Below are positions 46,582 through 58,768 of a stretch of DNA of 64,000 bases, piece by piece; positions within the stretch are counted from its first letter, which is position 1; every line of letters starts with the position of its first letter. This DNA is from Neelides folsomi (Eukaryota; Arthropoda; Collembola; Neelipleona; Neelidae): NCBI GenBank assembly GCA_034687125.1, contig JAQGBZ010000042.1, forward strand, positions 1-64,000. The letters are read 5' to 3'. The notes beneath the pieces are model-generated. The model was not told the origin of the DNA. It searched no databases and was given only the letters and a program-made list of their open reading frames with translations. The position numbers and the translations under genes were made by a program.

Positions 46582-48009
46582 GTTATAATTTTGAAAACGA
46601 GCTGAATCTTTGCAACAATTTATTTATCACAATAACAGTCAATGGCTATCAGATTCGTCACTGAAATGATTTCGACCAAAAGTTTAGTTATTATGAACTT
46701 ATAATCAGTATAAGTGCGTGAGCATATGAACTCTCAAAGTTTACAAGTTTACTCTCAAATCTCAAATAACTAAAGATATCGTTAAAGTTTTTTCATCCTT
46801 CACTTTATTTGATTTATTTTATGGCGTTTCATTTATACAATCATTTCATTTATCCTTTGAACGAAAGAGACTGTTTTCAAGTACCAGTATTTATTCTGTT
46901 CCTTTTGAGTTCAAATCTAAACTATACGATAAAACTATTTAATTGATATTATTTAAACCTTTACATTCACTTCACTTCTCAGCTCTGTTGTGTCCATTTA
47001 CCTTGGTTGTGTCTCGTGTGTTGAATCTATTTTAGGATTGCCATTACATATTAGTTGGTAAGTAAATTGAATGACAATTGATCAAAGTCATGTAATGCTA
47101 CGAGAAGAAACGGTTTATTAGCAGCGTTTGAATATCTCTACCCATTGTATGCATCTATAATGTGTATTAATACTCCTAAACTCCTACTCCCATTTATCAA
47201 GTTCATGATTTGTTCATTGAAAAGTGAGAGTAACAGCATTGACTTATAAGAAGAGACATTGAAAGATAGTTTAATTAGTTATTGAATTAATTATAAATTA
47301 ACCCAATAACCCAATGATCCTTTCAATTACTCACCATTTCATAATTATTTAACAATTTTGAGGTACCTACCAAGTTTTCAATACACATAGACTACCTAAA
47401 TAATCCTTTTTAAGAATATCGGAGAAATAAAACAATACCACATAAAATACCGATGGATTCTGATTATAATACAATAAAGCATGTAAAACAAAATTATTCA
47501 AGAATGTTTGATTCTCTATTCTCTACTCTACAAAAATATGATCTAAAAATTGAAACATCTTCTTTCAGCGTCACATAACACGAAAATTACTAAATCAATC
47601 AATTTACTTTCTCAGTTTTGTCTAATTAACTAATTGTCTATTAAAATTGATGTGATTGATGGCACAATGATTAAATCTTGAGACAAACTAAACAATTTAC
47701 AATGTTTCTAATTACAAATGCATAAAATAATAATAAAAATCTTTTAATAAATCTACAGATATTTCTTTTTTTCCAACTATCCAAAATTGATAATAATATG
47801 AGAAACTGTGAAAGCAAGTTTGAAAGAGGAAGATTAGCACATGTAAAAATGAGTAATAGGAAGATGAAGAGAATTCTTCATCTCTCATATCTTTAGCTCT
47901 TGGATGGATTTGCCTTTGGATGGATTTGGATGATCCAAGGAAGGATTTGAGTTGAGTTGGACGTTGCGTTGGGATTTGGATGATTTTTGTTAAGTTTGAT
48001 TGTCTCAAG
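46582..48009. other. no gene recognised
   Basis: AT-rich sequence with no convincing frame. The minus-strand frame at 48,008-47,712 shows no domain. G+C rises after about 47,880 toward the HMGB gene. Confidence 0.5.
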
Positions 48010-48691
48010 TGTCCCCGTTTGCGTAAAGAAGCATTAGTGGCCGTGGTTCGTGATAGGGCGCATTGGGATCAGAGCAATGCGTAGTTGAATGGTATGGGAC
48101 GGAGGAGAAGGGCGAAGGTGCTTATGGCCGCTCTTCTCTCCAACCTGGTTGGCCTTTCCAAAGGGACTGCAAGCTCACATCGACGCCAATGGACAGGCAA
48201 CCTCCTTCCGATGTCGCATTGGTTCTTCCTATGGACAAAAGAGGAACAGGTTGGGTGAGGGGTTTGGTGGTATGAGGAACCCAAGCTATCTGATTCCACA
48301 GCAGCCAGCAGCTTCACACAACACCAGCTCGATCCGACCAGCAAAAGGCATACACGAGAAACGAAGGTATAATTACAGCATTATTACAATATATTGGTCC
48401 CGAACCCTGTAAGGCCCGGTTCTCGAGATTGACAAACTTTCAAAATATTCAAAATCGGTCCACCACGACCCGAGATGACCCCAAAAGCCTCCCCAACTCT
48501 CCGGGCGGAGTCCTTAAGTCCCCAACGGACAATTTTTCTCATTTTTCTCTCGTTGACCACTTCACCCCATTAGGCCATGGAGGGAAGCCACCTGTAAAGC
48601 CCGGGCAGGATGACAGTTCTCAATGGGGTCATCGCTGGGATGTTTGAGAGGTCATGGAAGGTTTTTGACCATTTTTGGGATATTTTGGCAG
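48010..48691 (+). promoter_or_regulatory. GC-richer HMGB upstream region with probable 5' UTR exon and intron
   Basis: This stretch is clearly richer in G+C than the rest of the window. A donor-like ACGAAG-GTATAA occurs at 48,366, and an acceptor TTTTGGCAG ends at 48,691, ten bases before the HMGB ATG. The simplest reading is a noncoding first exon ending at 48,366, followed by a 325-bp intron. Open frames seen here on both strands have no recognisable domains and are likely composition effects. Confidence 0.45.
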
Positions 48692-48701
48692 GTTAGTGAA
48701 G

Positions 48702-49496
48702 ATGCCGAGAGGAAAATCCGATGCGAACAAGCCGAGGGGCCGGACGACGGCTTATGCCTACTTCGTCCAGTCTTGCCATGAAGAACATAAGCGGAAGTGC
48801 CCGGGTGACTCCGTCAACTTCTCCGAGTTCTCCAAAATGTCTTCTGAGCGTTGGAAGGTGAGAATTGGAGTTTTAGCATGATTATTTCTCAAAGGCCGCA
48901 CGGCCGCTTCACCATTCATACAACAAGACTAATCTCGGGGTTGTTTGCATCAGGCTATGGCAGACAAGGACAAGAAAAGGTTCCACGACATGGCCGAGCG
49001 GGACAAGAAGCGTTATGCGTCTGAGATGTCACACTACATTCCCCCCAAGGGGGAGGGCCGTGGGAAGCGGAGGAAAATGGCCAAGGATCCCAACCAGCCC
49101 AAGCGATCTCTCTCAGCCTTCTTCTGGTTCTGCAACGGAGAACGTCCACGCATAAAGGGAGAGAATCCCGATTTCGGAGTCGGTGACATCGCTAAGGTCC
49201 TCGGCAAGCTCTGGTCTGAACTCAATCCAGACAAGAAACGCGACTTTGAAGCCATGGCTGAGCGAGACAAGGCTCGCTATGCAAAGGTACACATTTCCGC
49301 CACACACATAAAGAACTTGAATCATTCGAGAATTGGAATTTATTTTAACTTTAATTATTTTGTGTTTTTATTTTATTAGGAAATGGCCGAATACAAGGCG
49401 CGTAATGGAGCACCAGGCAAGGGTGCCGCGATTGGTCATGTTGCACATGATGATGATGACGATGAGGAAGACGACGACGATGACGATGACAACTAA
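48702..49496 (+). CDS. HMGB: HMGB/DSP1-type high-mobility-group protein
   Basis: Three coding exons (48,702-48,857; 48,954-49,286; 49,380-49,496), all in phase 0, give 201 residues. HMG box A covers about residues 8-80 ([13 protein letters not shown], then R-W-K and D-K-K-R-F). A basic linker G-K-R-R-K follows. Box B covers about 90-165 ([12 protein letters not shown], then K-L-W-S-E-L). The end is an acidic tail of about 15 Asp/Glu. This is the classic two-box plus acidic-tail plan of HMGB1-3 and the core of insect DSP1, here without the glutamine-rich N-terminus of DSP1. It binds and bends DNA without sequence preference and acts in chromatin and transcription. An AATAAA lies at 49,708. Confidence 0.95.
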
Positions 49497-49499
49497 ATC

Positions 49500-50915
49500 T
49501 CGGTTGAAGCTACACTTTAAAAGTCATCACAATAACACCAATATGATATAAGATTCTATATTGTTTTATGGTTAATTACAGATTTATTTGTAATTAATTA
49601 ATATACAACCCTTAATGCATTTTATGCTATTTTCTCTTTATACTATTGTATAACTACAATTTATTATTTTTAATGTTTGACTGTGCGACTTTTGCGCAAT
49701 CTAATTAAATAAATATTACATTATATGTCCGGTTTGAATATACTTAAATAATATTTTACACAATTTTCCATTCGGCTTTTTTCAAATATAAACTTAAGTA
49801 ATCCATGGAGGATCCATTTATATAATATCCAATTTCGGAATCTCTTTCGAATTCATTTAGTGTACAGTGAGGATCGAGTGATTTTAGAGCGATTTAAGAT
49901 GTGTGAATAGGTATGATTAAAATATAAAACCTAAATTTATCCTGTTCAAACTGCTATATTATATAAAATTTCAATAGTATTACCACAAGTTTTATTTTCA
50001 AGTACTAATTTGATTGTATAAAAAATAAGAATAATTTTGTACAAGTTCATTGAATCGAATTTCATTTTTATTCATTACTGATTCGATTTAATTTGAAGAT
50101 GCCCTTTAGAATTTAATGTATAACTCTAATAACTTTTTTGAGTGAATAAACAGTATTTTCAAACCATCCTTATGCATTTATTTAAAATCAATTTCCATCA
50201 TCATTTTTCATAATATGTGTATTAGTATTAGGTAATTGATATTTAGGTATAAACACTAATTTGTTTTATAAAAATACTCGTTTGCACAATAATTCTTTTG
50301 GCATTTTCATTGTATCTTGGTATAGTGAGGTATTATTTGTAGAATAAAAACATTTAAAAAATTGTAATCATACTTGGCAGACAAATCTTCATTTAATAGA
50401 AAGGTCGACTTTTTAAATATAGAAAAATAAAGTAAGATTATTGTTAATATAAAAGAATTAAAGAGGTAATAAACGCTATGAGTTATTAAACTCTTATCTT
50501 AAAATTTTAGTTGTTAAAAGTGCGATATTAAATAAAATATTGGTTTATCAACGCGTTATTAGACAGTAGACATCCTTATCAAAAGTAAATATTATTAACC
50601 AAGTTTAATGTTAATATCAAATTAATAGGATACACACGTTGAGTTGAACTGTTGAAAATGAGTAGTCAATAAAGGTTCAAACATCTTTCGATGATAAGCA
50701 ATAACGGCTATAGAAATAGAAGTATATCAAATATCGTTTATCTTTAAATCATAATTGTGGAATAACTAACATTAAAGAAAGACTTGCGTTATTAAATGTA
50801 TGTAACAAAAAAGTTTTTATATCTTAGTCTTCTTCAAAATAAATAAACCGCATTAAATTAATGGGTGACAAAGAACTTAAACGCGAGCTTAACCACAATA
50901 CGATAAATTGAATTA
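49500..50915. other. no gene recognised
   Basis: Holds the HMGB 3' UTR (AATAAA at 49,708-49,713) and then about 1.2 kb of strongly AT-rich sequence without frames or repeats. Confidence 0.55.
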
Positions 50916-50919
50916 AGTG

Positions 50920-51002
50920 AGTAGTGTAACAGCCCCCGCTTAAGACCATCGGCGGGTTTTTCGGCGGCTCGGCGTGGTCTCGGCGTGGTATGTTACACTA
51001 CT
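50920..51002. repeat. 83-bp GC-rich element with 12-bp perfect inverted ends
   Basis: AGTAGTGTAACA (50,920-50,931) is exactly complemented by TGTTACACTACT (50,991-51,002). The interior is mostly G and C (GGCGGG, GGCGGC, GGCGTGG twice) and stands out sharply from the AT-rich surroundings. It could form a strong stem-loop. It lies 14 bases beyond the stop of the minus-strand gene, so it would be transcribed in that gene's 3' UTR. It may be a tiny MITE or an RNA structure. Confidence 0.6.
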
Positions 51003-51016
51003 GTGAGTATAAATTA

Positions 51017-51850
51017 TCAAAGATAACATTTCGATTTCGGTTGCTTTTTCTTTAATGAGGATGATGTTGCTGTTGCGTTGTTGTTCGCCGAATCGCTACT
51101 GCTCATCGACAACTGAATTGTTTCAGGTTCAGAAGCTAAAACCACATCTGATTTTTCTTTAATTAAAATTGGCTGTTCAACATCATCGTTGAGATGCTTG
51201 ATGGAGAGCAACGAAGGCGTTGTTTCTTCTTTGTCATTAGTGTGAGCTAGAGGAGGTGAAGTCGCTCTCATTTGCAAAATTCTAGGATGTACAGCATCAA
51301 CTTCCATACGCGATTCGTTTTCCATTTTATTAGTTCAGTCTTCTGTAAAATAGTGAATAATATAAAGCTTTGACATTATTACATACTTTATATTTATTAC
51401 AAATTAAATTACAACATTAACTGCACCATTCACAAAATGAAATGTAGTTGTGCAGTATTCACAAATGCAAATGAATCATATTACATAAAAACAAATAATG
51501 CAAACTCAAATAGTGGAAAGTGAAATGCTAAAAGGACAATAATTGTATCAATCAATATTTTTAAGTATTTTAAGTAATATGAAAATAATAAATTGAAAAA
51601 ATTTAATTATGTACTCACCGTTTAATAATAATTGAATATCACAGATTTTCATTGCATTCGATAACCATCGTTTAAACCTAATTGTAGATCATTCTGAATC
51701 TGTATAAAAGATTTTATTGAAATAAGAAATAATAAAATAACTCAACTTTTCAATGTCTGTCAATTTAAGTATAAATTAGTATAAAAATATTAATACTCAC
51801 CTGAGTTGATCGTGACGGGCCAAGTCAATTAGAAAAATATTAAACCTTAG
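51017..51850 (-). CDS. small unrecognised protein with two 5' UTR exons
   Basis: The coding frame (51,325-51,017) gives 102 residues and lies wholly in one exon that starts at an acceptor (first base 51,342). Two upstream noncoding exons can be placed with good splice sites: 51,699-51,619 (donor GTGAGTAC) and 51,850-51,801 (donor GTGAGTAT). The protein is hydrophilic and probably disordered: acidic N-terminus, Ser/Asn/Thr-rich C-terminal third and a basic end K-K-K-Q-P-K-S-K-C-Y-L. The final C-Y-L is one residue short of a prenylation box. No family is recognised. The clean upstream exon pattern is the main reason to call it a gene. Confidence 0.5.
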
Positions 51851-51854
51851 CTGA

Positions 51855-52472
51855 AATGAAAATGAAAGTTTTCATTGAAATGTTAAAAAGGATTTGAACA
51901 CATTGTGGGAAATTGTGCAGGAGAAATCCCCATTTATATTCTGGTTGAACAAGTTGCCGTGCTTGAGATCACAAAAACCTATCTCTGTTCGTCTATTAAA
52001 ACCCTTTTCACATTTAATTGTTAATTTTTAGCATACATTTAACTATCACACCCGAATTTATATTAATCAATAAATTGATATTTTGTATAAAGGTCCTTCA
52101 ATTGTCCCAAATTATTTACTTTATATAATACGCTCAATTTAACAAGTTTTCATATGGGCATTTTCAATTGCTCTAGCCAGCTGGAATGACGAAACAAATT
52201 GACTTATGACATTTAACGAAACACTCTCATCTTTAACATCGTCCATTAAAAGGTTCCATTTTTAAATTATCAAGAGCTCAAAAGCCTATCTTATATTATT
52301 GTAATAATTTACTTATAATTTAGAATATTTAACCAATTGTTATCTGGACCAGAGTCTCTTAAGATCTTAGCTTTCATTAAATAATCCAATTCTCTCAAGT
52401 ATAATTTAATTGCATTTAACTACTTTATTATTTTCAATAGCTCTACAACCGCAGCTTTAATCCTTCAAAGGA
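51855..52472. other. divergent upstream region
   Basis: This region is shared by the minus-strand small gene and the plus-strand NF-X1 gene and should hold both promoters and the NF-X1 leader. No clear TATA box was found. A possible 3' splice site (TTTTCAATAG) lies 32 bases before the NF-X1 ATG. Confidence 0.4.
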
Positions 52473-55400
52473 ATGAGAAGAGCGAAAAGAGAAGGCCCCG
52501 GTGGCCCATCAAACAGATCCGAAGGGAATGAAGGAAGAAATAATAGAAATTATGAAGGATCGGGCTCAAGTTCTAATGGGTCATCCAGGGGATTCAATTG
52601 GAATCCCAATGCAAAGCCTTATTTTCCAACTCCTCAACAATTTACAAATGACTCGGCCTTTACCGATCCCGATGCTGCTTCCAATTTCTACGAAGGACCA
52701 TGTGAAGGAACATCTAAAAAGAATCCAAATCATCGGACAAATCCAGAGGGACGACATAGAGGTGGTTATAATTCGTCCAAAAAACATTATTCTTCTCCAA
52801 ATTATGGTGGAACAAGAGAACCTCGAGAACCACGCGAGCAAAGAGAACCCCGAGAACCTCGTGAGCAAAGAGAATCTCGAGAACCAAGAGAACCTCGTGA
52901 ACCTAGAGAAACAACAACTCAATCATGGAGAAATCACACACCTCACCCGGTCCAAGAAAGATCCAATTTCCGACCAAGAGAAAATCCAACCCAAGACCGT
53001 GATCGGTCTAATAGGAATTTCTACAAAGAAGACCAAACAAGTTGGACATTTGAAAGAAGCAAAGGAGCAAAAGAAGAAGAGAAAGACAAAGGACCAGACA
53101 CTTCTTATTACAATAGCCAATATCAAAATTACAATAATTGGGGAAATGGAAGTAGCCTCGGAGGGAGAGGAAATTATGACTATTCAAATCAACGATCTGG
53201 AAACGACCGATTTGGAAATGAAAACTCAGCAAAACCCCCAATAAAAGAAAATCGCGAAAGAAGAAAACTTCCCCTTGTAAATCCAAAAGACGTGAAAGAA
53301 AGACATTATGAGAGTCAAAGGGAAGCGTTATCAGATCAACTTGAAAAGTCTCTCTATGATTGCATTGTCTGTTTTGACAAAATCCGAAGATCGAACAAAG
53401 TTTGGAGTTGTTCGATGTGTTTCAACGTCTTTCACCTTTCTTGCATTCAGAAATGGGCAACTTCTTCAAACGACGGTTGGTTATATTTATAATATCTCAA
53501 TTATCGTAAAAGTTCGATTAGACGCCTAGGCGTTTAGAATATTTGTAATAGAAATATATTTTTATTAACAATTAAATTGTTACAGCAAATCTAAATTTTA
53601 ATCTAAATTTTGCTAATCAAGATCTAAGGTTAAATTTTAAATTATAGCGTCTATCAGGAGATATTGTTCTGTGGGATTATTCTCGTATTATATTAATACT
53701 ATGAAGCTCACTTACATTTATTCCTCGATGAAAAATTATCAGAATATTTAAACTTAATTTGCAGTAAATTAAAACATTGAAAAGGGTTTCTAAATTTTTA
53801 GAAAGGATTAGAGGAATTTCAAAATAAGGGAAAACACTTTGAAAATTTAAAGCAAATTCATTCATGTAGATTTTGAATATACTGTCCAGTAAATTTTAGA
53901 AAACTCCCACTCCCGATAGAAGTTGTAAAGTATAAATTAAATTAAAGCCTTTTCAATAATCCACATATTTTGTTCAATAGATTTTTTTTACTTTTTGATC
54001 AATCGTAATATCGAACAAAATTAACTGCTGGTAATTTAACTTTTAAATTGAAAGATCATTTTGGCCCCATCGCCACTTTACTGCAATTACTGTCATATTT
54101 TTGAATGTTTCAATATCTGTTAAGTTTAACATACAACAATGAGCATACCTACCTATGTTAAGTAATAGGGGCGTTTATTCGAACAAGGCGTCTATTTAAA
54201 CTTAGGCCCTTTGGGGGGGGGGGCGTTTATTCGAACAGAGGCGTCTATTCGAACTTTTACGGTAATTCATTTTTAGCATAATTAAACAGATTTTAAAGTT
54301 CAATTATTGTAATGGAATTACAGAACAAGGTTGGCGTTGCCCGTCGTGTCAAACGTACAATGAAGTCATTCCCATTGATTATTTTTGCTTTTGCGGGAAA
54401 ATGAAGGATCCGCCTTTTTACAGCGGTAATGATGTTCCTCATTCATGTGGCCTTTCATGCGGGCATCGAAGGAATCGCGGAGCTCATTGTGCTCATCCCT
54501 GCATTGCTTTATGTCATCCTGGTCCATGCCCACCTTGCGATTCACAAATTAAAAGGTTTATTTTAAATATTTTAAGAATTTTTTTCATGTATGCTATAAT
54601 AATGTTTCGATTTCTAAAAGGTTTTGATTTTCAATTTAGGAATTGCCCATGTGGGAAAATGAGTGCGATGGTCCTTTGCAGTTCGAAAGCTATTATTTTA
54701 TGCGAAGACATTTGTGATAAACCTCTCAATTGTACAGTTCACAATTGCACTCATAAATGTCACGAAAAAGATTGTGAGCCTTGTGATTCAAAGGTTATCC
54801 TCAGTAAGCTCCATTATGTTTTTTAATCTATACTATGTTACATATTAAGAATAAATGCTCTGTTAGTATTAAGAAAATTAAGATTAATCCCATTCTGACG
54901 TTTTTAGAATGCCATTGCAAGAAAGGGAAAAAGGAAGAAGTTTGCCGATTAGAAATTATATTGAACCCCGAGTACTCATGTGGAAAACTTTGTGGTGGGA
55001 AGTTGACATGCCGGAACCATGTCTGTCCAGATTTGTGCCACGAAGGAAAATGTAAACCTTGCAAAACTTCTGTTGACGCGGTTCTTTCATGCCCTTGTGG
55101 ACAGACGGGAGTGAAAGAAGCATGTGAAAAGGCTGGGCTCCCTCTCAGAAATTCATGTCTTGATCCAATTCCTGTATGCGGGAAAGAATGTAAAAAGTTT
55201 CTTCCTTGTGGTCCAATTGATTTCCCTCACACTTGCAAGGGACTTTGCCATCTTGATCCCAAATGCACTCCATGTGCTCTGAGCACAGAGAGGAACTGCA
55301 GGTGTGGGAACCAAGAATTTAACATCCCATGTCAACAACTCAATACGAGCCAAGACCTTCTTTGTAACAAAAAATGCACAAAGGTAAACATTAGTTATTT

Positions 55401-57632
55401 AAAGTATTTTTTACATAAATGTTAAATTGAAACGTATTCAATTATTTATTGGTTAATATTAGCATCATCATCAATATAGTAGTATTTAAAAGTTATTAAG
55501 CTTGGTTATAAAGTTGTAATATTGCTCTAAAGTTATCTATCTATCTTTAATTAGTGAATACTTAAGTCTATTATTTTTATTTTAGAAAAAAAGCTGTGGG
55601 CGTCATAAGTGTAATACAAAATGCTGTATTGATTTCGAACACATTTGCACCATTGTCTGTGACAAGGATTTACGTTGTGGAATTCACAAGTGTGAGCGTC
55701 TTTGTCATAATGGACATTGTCCCCCCTGTGGAAATCAAAGTGAGTCTTATCGATTATAAACACATCGTTGGAATCAATTAACTAATAATGTTCTTCATTT
55801 AAATATTTTTAAAAACTTAATTTTTTATTTATATTATATGAAAGGCTTTGAAGAATTGCGGTGTGAATGCGGCCATGCAGTAATTTATCCACCAGTTCCA
55901 TGTGGAACCTCTCCACCTCAATGTGATCAAATATGTACAAGAGACCATGAATGTACCCATCCTGTTCATCACAATTGTCACAGTGATCCTGAATGCCCGC
56001 CATGTACCGTCCTTACCGAAAAATGGTGTTATGGACATCACGAGGTAATTATTTAAATTTTATATTCAACTACTCATAATTTAAAACATTGGGCATAATG
56101 TGGCAATTTTTATTTAGCTTCGAAAGAACATCATGTGTTTCATTAAAGAACTATCTTGTGGTCTTCCTTGCAATAAAACGCTGAGTTGTACTCGACATAA
56201 ATGTAGTAAGATCTGCCATGCTGGGGGTTGTTTAGAAGACGGAGTTTCCTGCTCTCTTCCTTGTTCAATTCCACGATCAAATTGTGGACATCCTTGTGCT
56301 GCTCCATGCCATATGGACTCTTGCCCACAAACCAAATGCAGAACAGTGGTGAGGAAAGGATTTCCTTATTGTTAGTTTTTACATAGCTAATAATTTGTTG
56401 ATTTTTCTAATAATTATTATAATGTTTATTTTAAATGTTTCAGACGGATGTTTACTGCAAGTGTAAGAGAAAGAAGGATAGCATGGTTTGTTGGAAGAAG
56501 GAAATGGAATTTGAGACCATTTTGTATCAGGCTCTTAAACAAGAAATCGCCCTTTTGAAAAAGGAAGCAATAAATTCTGGTGATACGTCGGCTGAAATTA
56601 ACGAAGAGGAAACCAAATCTCATTTATACTCAAGGATGGACCGATCCTTAATGTAATTAAAACAATTCACAATGATTATATTTAAATGTATATTTTATTA
56701 ATAAGTTAGTTTAATTTATTCTTAAAGACTTGAAGTGAATCTTTTCTATGATTTTTAATTAACCTAATTAATTTGTATTCAAGATTGGATTGTGACAAAG
56801 AGTGTTCGAGGGTTGAACGAAACCGAAAGTTGGCAGATGCTTTGAAACTTGAGAATCCGGATGCGACAACAATTCTTGGGCCACCTAATTATTCTGACTT
56901 TATGAAATCAATGGCTCAAAAGAATCCTCAATTTTCTGAAATGGTCCATGATAAACTCACGGCTCTTGTAATGAAGATCAACTCTGAGGTAATTATTATC
57001 TATTTATTCCAATTTGGCTAATTGGCCTATGCGAAATAACTTGGAAATATTTTTAAAGAGTGACAGAACCAAAGTTAAGAATCGAACTTACTCCTTCGAA
57101 CCAATGAATCGGGACAAAAGGCATTTTGTTCACGAGTATTGTGAACACTTTGGAGTTCAATCAGAGGCTTTTGACGAAGAGCCAAATCGGAATATTCTCG
57201 CAACAGCATCAAAAAACAAAGTAAATTTTTGTTCTGGATCTACAATCATATCTTTATAGAATAATATTATAAATTATTATTTAATGAAATTTTTTAAATT
57301 ATAGAGTTGGCTTCCTTCAATGAGTTTAATCGACGTTGTCTTCAGACAAAAGTCAAATCCCATTGGAAATGAAAAAGAAAAAGAAAGTGGGAAAAGTTTA
57401 ATTTATGGCCCGAATAACCGAAAAATCAAAAGTTCGCCCACGTAAGTTTCATTTCAGATTGTTAATTTATTTTAAAAGCGTCTTTCATATACTTTATGAA
57501 TGTGAAACTCATTGAAATATTTTTCATTTCATTAGAATCTCTGGGATGGTTGCTCTCAAAACGGTTGCGCCCGGATCTTCAAATTCAGATAAGACTGAAG
57601 ATGACAATGATGGTTGGCAACTCGTCAGATAA
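52473..57632 (+). CDS. NFX1: NF-X1 / shuttle craft, RING-like plus NFX1 zinc fingers plus R3H
   Basis: Twelve exons (52,473-53,475; 54,324-54,555; 54,640-54,803; 54,908-55,383; 55,586-55,739; 55,845-56,044; 56,118-56,348; 56,444-56,652; 56,784-56,988; 57,059-57,220; 57,305-57,441; 57,536-57,632) join in phase to 1089 residues (human NFX1 1120). The N-terminal part is disordered, with a PAM2-like N-P-N-A-K-P-Y-F-P (binds the poly(A)-binding-protein MLLE domain) and an R-E-P/Q repeat. A RING/PHD-like C-I-V-C ... C-P-S-C follows at exon 1/2. About nine cysteine-rich NFX1 fingers come next (C-G-H-x-C, C-H-x-G-x-C-x-x-C). An R3H domain ([12 protein letters not shown]) sits in exon 10. NFX1 proteins act in transcription repression and RNA control; shuttle craft is the fly homologue. 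Confidence 0.93.
52810..52912 (+). repeat. 9-bp coding microsatellite (Arg-Glu-Pro/Gln)
   Basis: About eleven tandem copies of a CGAGAACCT-type unit encode R-E-P, R-E-Q and R-E-S in the disordered N-terminal part of NF-X1. Codons vary between copies (AGAGAA, CGAGAA, CGCGAG), so the array is not brand new. Confidence 0.8.
53501..54263. mobile_element. DNA element in NF-X1 intron 1
   Basis: The left end ATCGTAAAAGTTCGATTAGACGCC (from 53,502) is matched in reverse complement by GGCGTCTATTCGAACTTTTACGG (to about 54,262). The right half also carries internal repeats of GGCGTTTATTCGAAC and GGCGTCTATT, and an 11-base G run at 54,213-54,223. The middle is AT-rich and non-coding. It accounts for most of the 848-bp first intron. 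Confidence 0.6.
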
Positions 57633-57639
57633 ATTCGTA

Positions 57640-58230
57640 TATTGTGTTTATTATGCTATCATTTGCAAACTTATTTAATCTGATAAAATTGTAGATTGTT
57701 TTTAAAGTTTATTGGCTCTTATTATCATGTTTTGTTTGGCAGTTTATTTTTCAAATTATTATGTTTAAATACAAAGAATTTAATAAAACGATTCACTCAA
57801 TTTGAAATTGAGTTGGCTAAATAATGTTGAAGTCATCATTCTATCAATCGCATAATCTCATAGTATTAAATAAATTACCAAATAGCGTATTTATCGTTAG
57901 TATGAAACCAGCTCCGAATTAACATTTTTATCGCATAATTTCCGGTTATTTTAATACTTTCAATTTTAATACACAAATAAAGTTATCTTTGTGAATTGAG
58001 TTAATAAAGAAAAACAATAGCTATTCGCATTTTCCATAATTTATTATAAAGGTTTATTATTAATATTTAACAATGATATGTGTAATAATCTTTAATTCAA
58101 ATCACAACAACAAATACACATCATTTATGTACTATTCTTTTTTTAACAATCAGTTATCAATTAATTAATAGTGATAATTATAATTCGAGCAAAAGTTATG
58201 TATGAACATTAAAAAAATTATGGTATATTA
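57640..58230. other. no gene recognised
   Basis: Follows the NF-X1 stop. It holds its 3' UTR and AT-rich spacer. An AATAAA-type signal occurs near 57,782. Confidence 0.5.
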
Positions 58231-58238
58231 ATCACAAC

Positions 58239-58760
58239 TAGGGATGTAACGAAGCCGGATTATTTGCTATTCGGCGAATAACAAATAATAGAATACGAAA
58301 ACGAAGCGAATACGGATTACTCGTACGAATATTCGCCGAATAATTCGCGTAATATTCAACGAATAATTCGGGAATTTTCTCTATAATTTAGTGCACAACA
58401 TTTAAAACTTCTTTAAAAATCATTTAAATCGATATTTAAAATTCAAAATCGTTAGATTTGTGCAAGACCATTGATTAATTTGATAAAATCTTTAATGAAA
58501 CCATGATTAGGATGGTTAGATTGCTAGAAATCTACCAAATTCAATCGTCGAAGATATTTTCCTGTATTTATAGGGTTGATTAAGTATTTTAATAGAGATA
58601 CATGGTAAATTATTCACCGGAAACGTAGTATTATACAATAAAATTAGGAGAAACAAGTGTTCGCCGAATATTCACCGAATAGTAAAATTGAAGCGAAGCG
58701 ATTATTCGTATTCGTATTCGTCACGAATAACGAATATTATTCATATTCGTTACATCCCTA
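58239..58760. mobile_element. 522-bp hAT-type MITE with 8-bp target duplication
   Basis: The direct repeat ATCACAAC lies at 58,231-58,238 and 58,761-58,768. The ends are TAGGGATGTAACGAA and its exact complement TTCGTTACATCCCTA. Inside both ends are runs of ATTCGCCGAATAATTCG-type short inverted motifs; the centre is AT-rich and non-coding. TAGGG(A/G)TGTAACG ends with 8-bp duplications are typical of hAT non-autonomous elements. Confidence 0.88.
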
Positions 58761-58768
58761 ATCACAAC

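Noticed and set aside
48063-48647. Several overlapping frames upstream of HMGB
   Set aside because: They appear on both strands because the region is richer in G+C and has few stops; the sequence is better explained as 5' UTR exon and intron.
51017-51028. Possible prenylation box at the end of the 102-residue protein (C-Y-L)
   Set aside because: A CaaX box needs the Cys four residues from the end; here it is three.
52501-53244. 247-residue second plus-strand frame inside NF-X1 exon 1
   Set aside because: Frame shadow caused by the 9-bp repeat and Arg/Glu/Asn-rich codons; the other frame carries the RING-like domain and joins correctly to exon 2.
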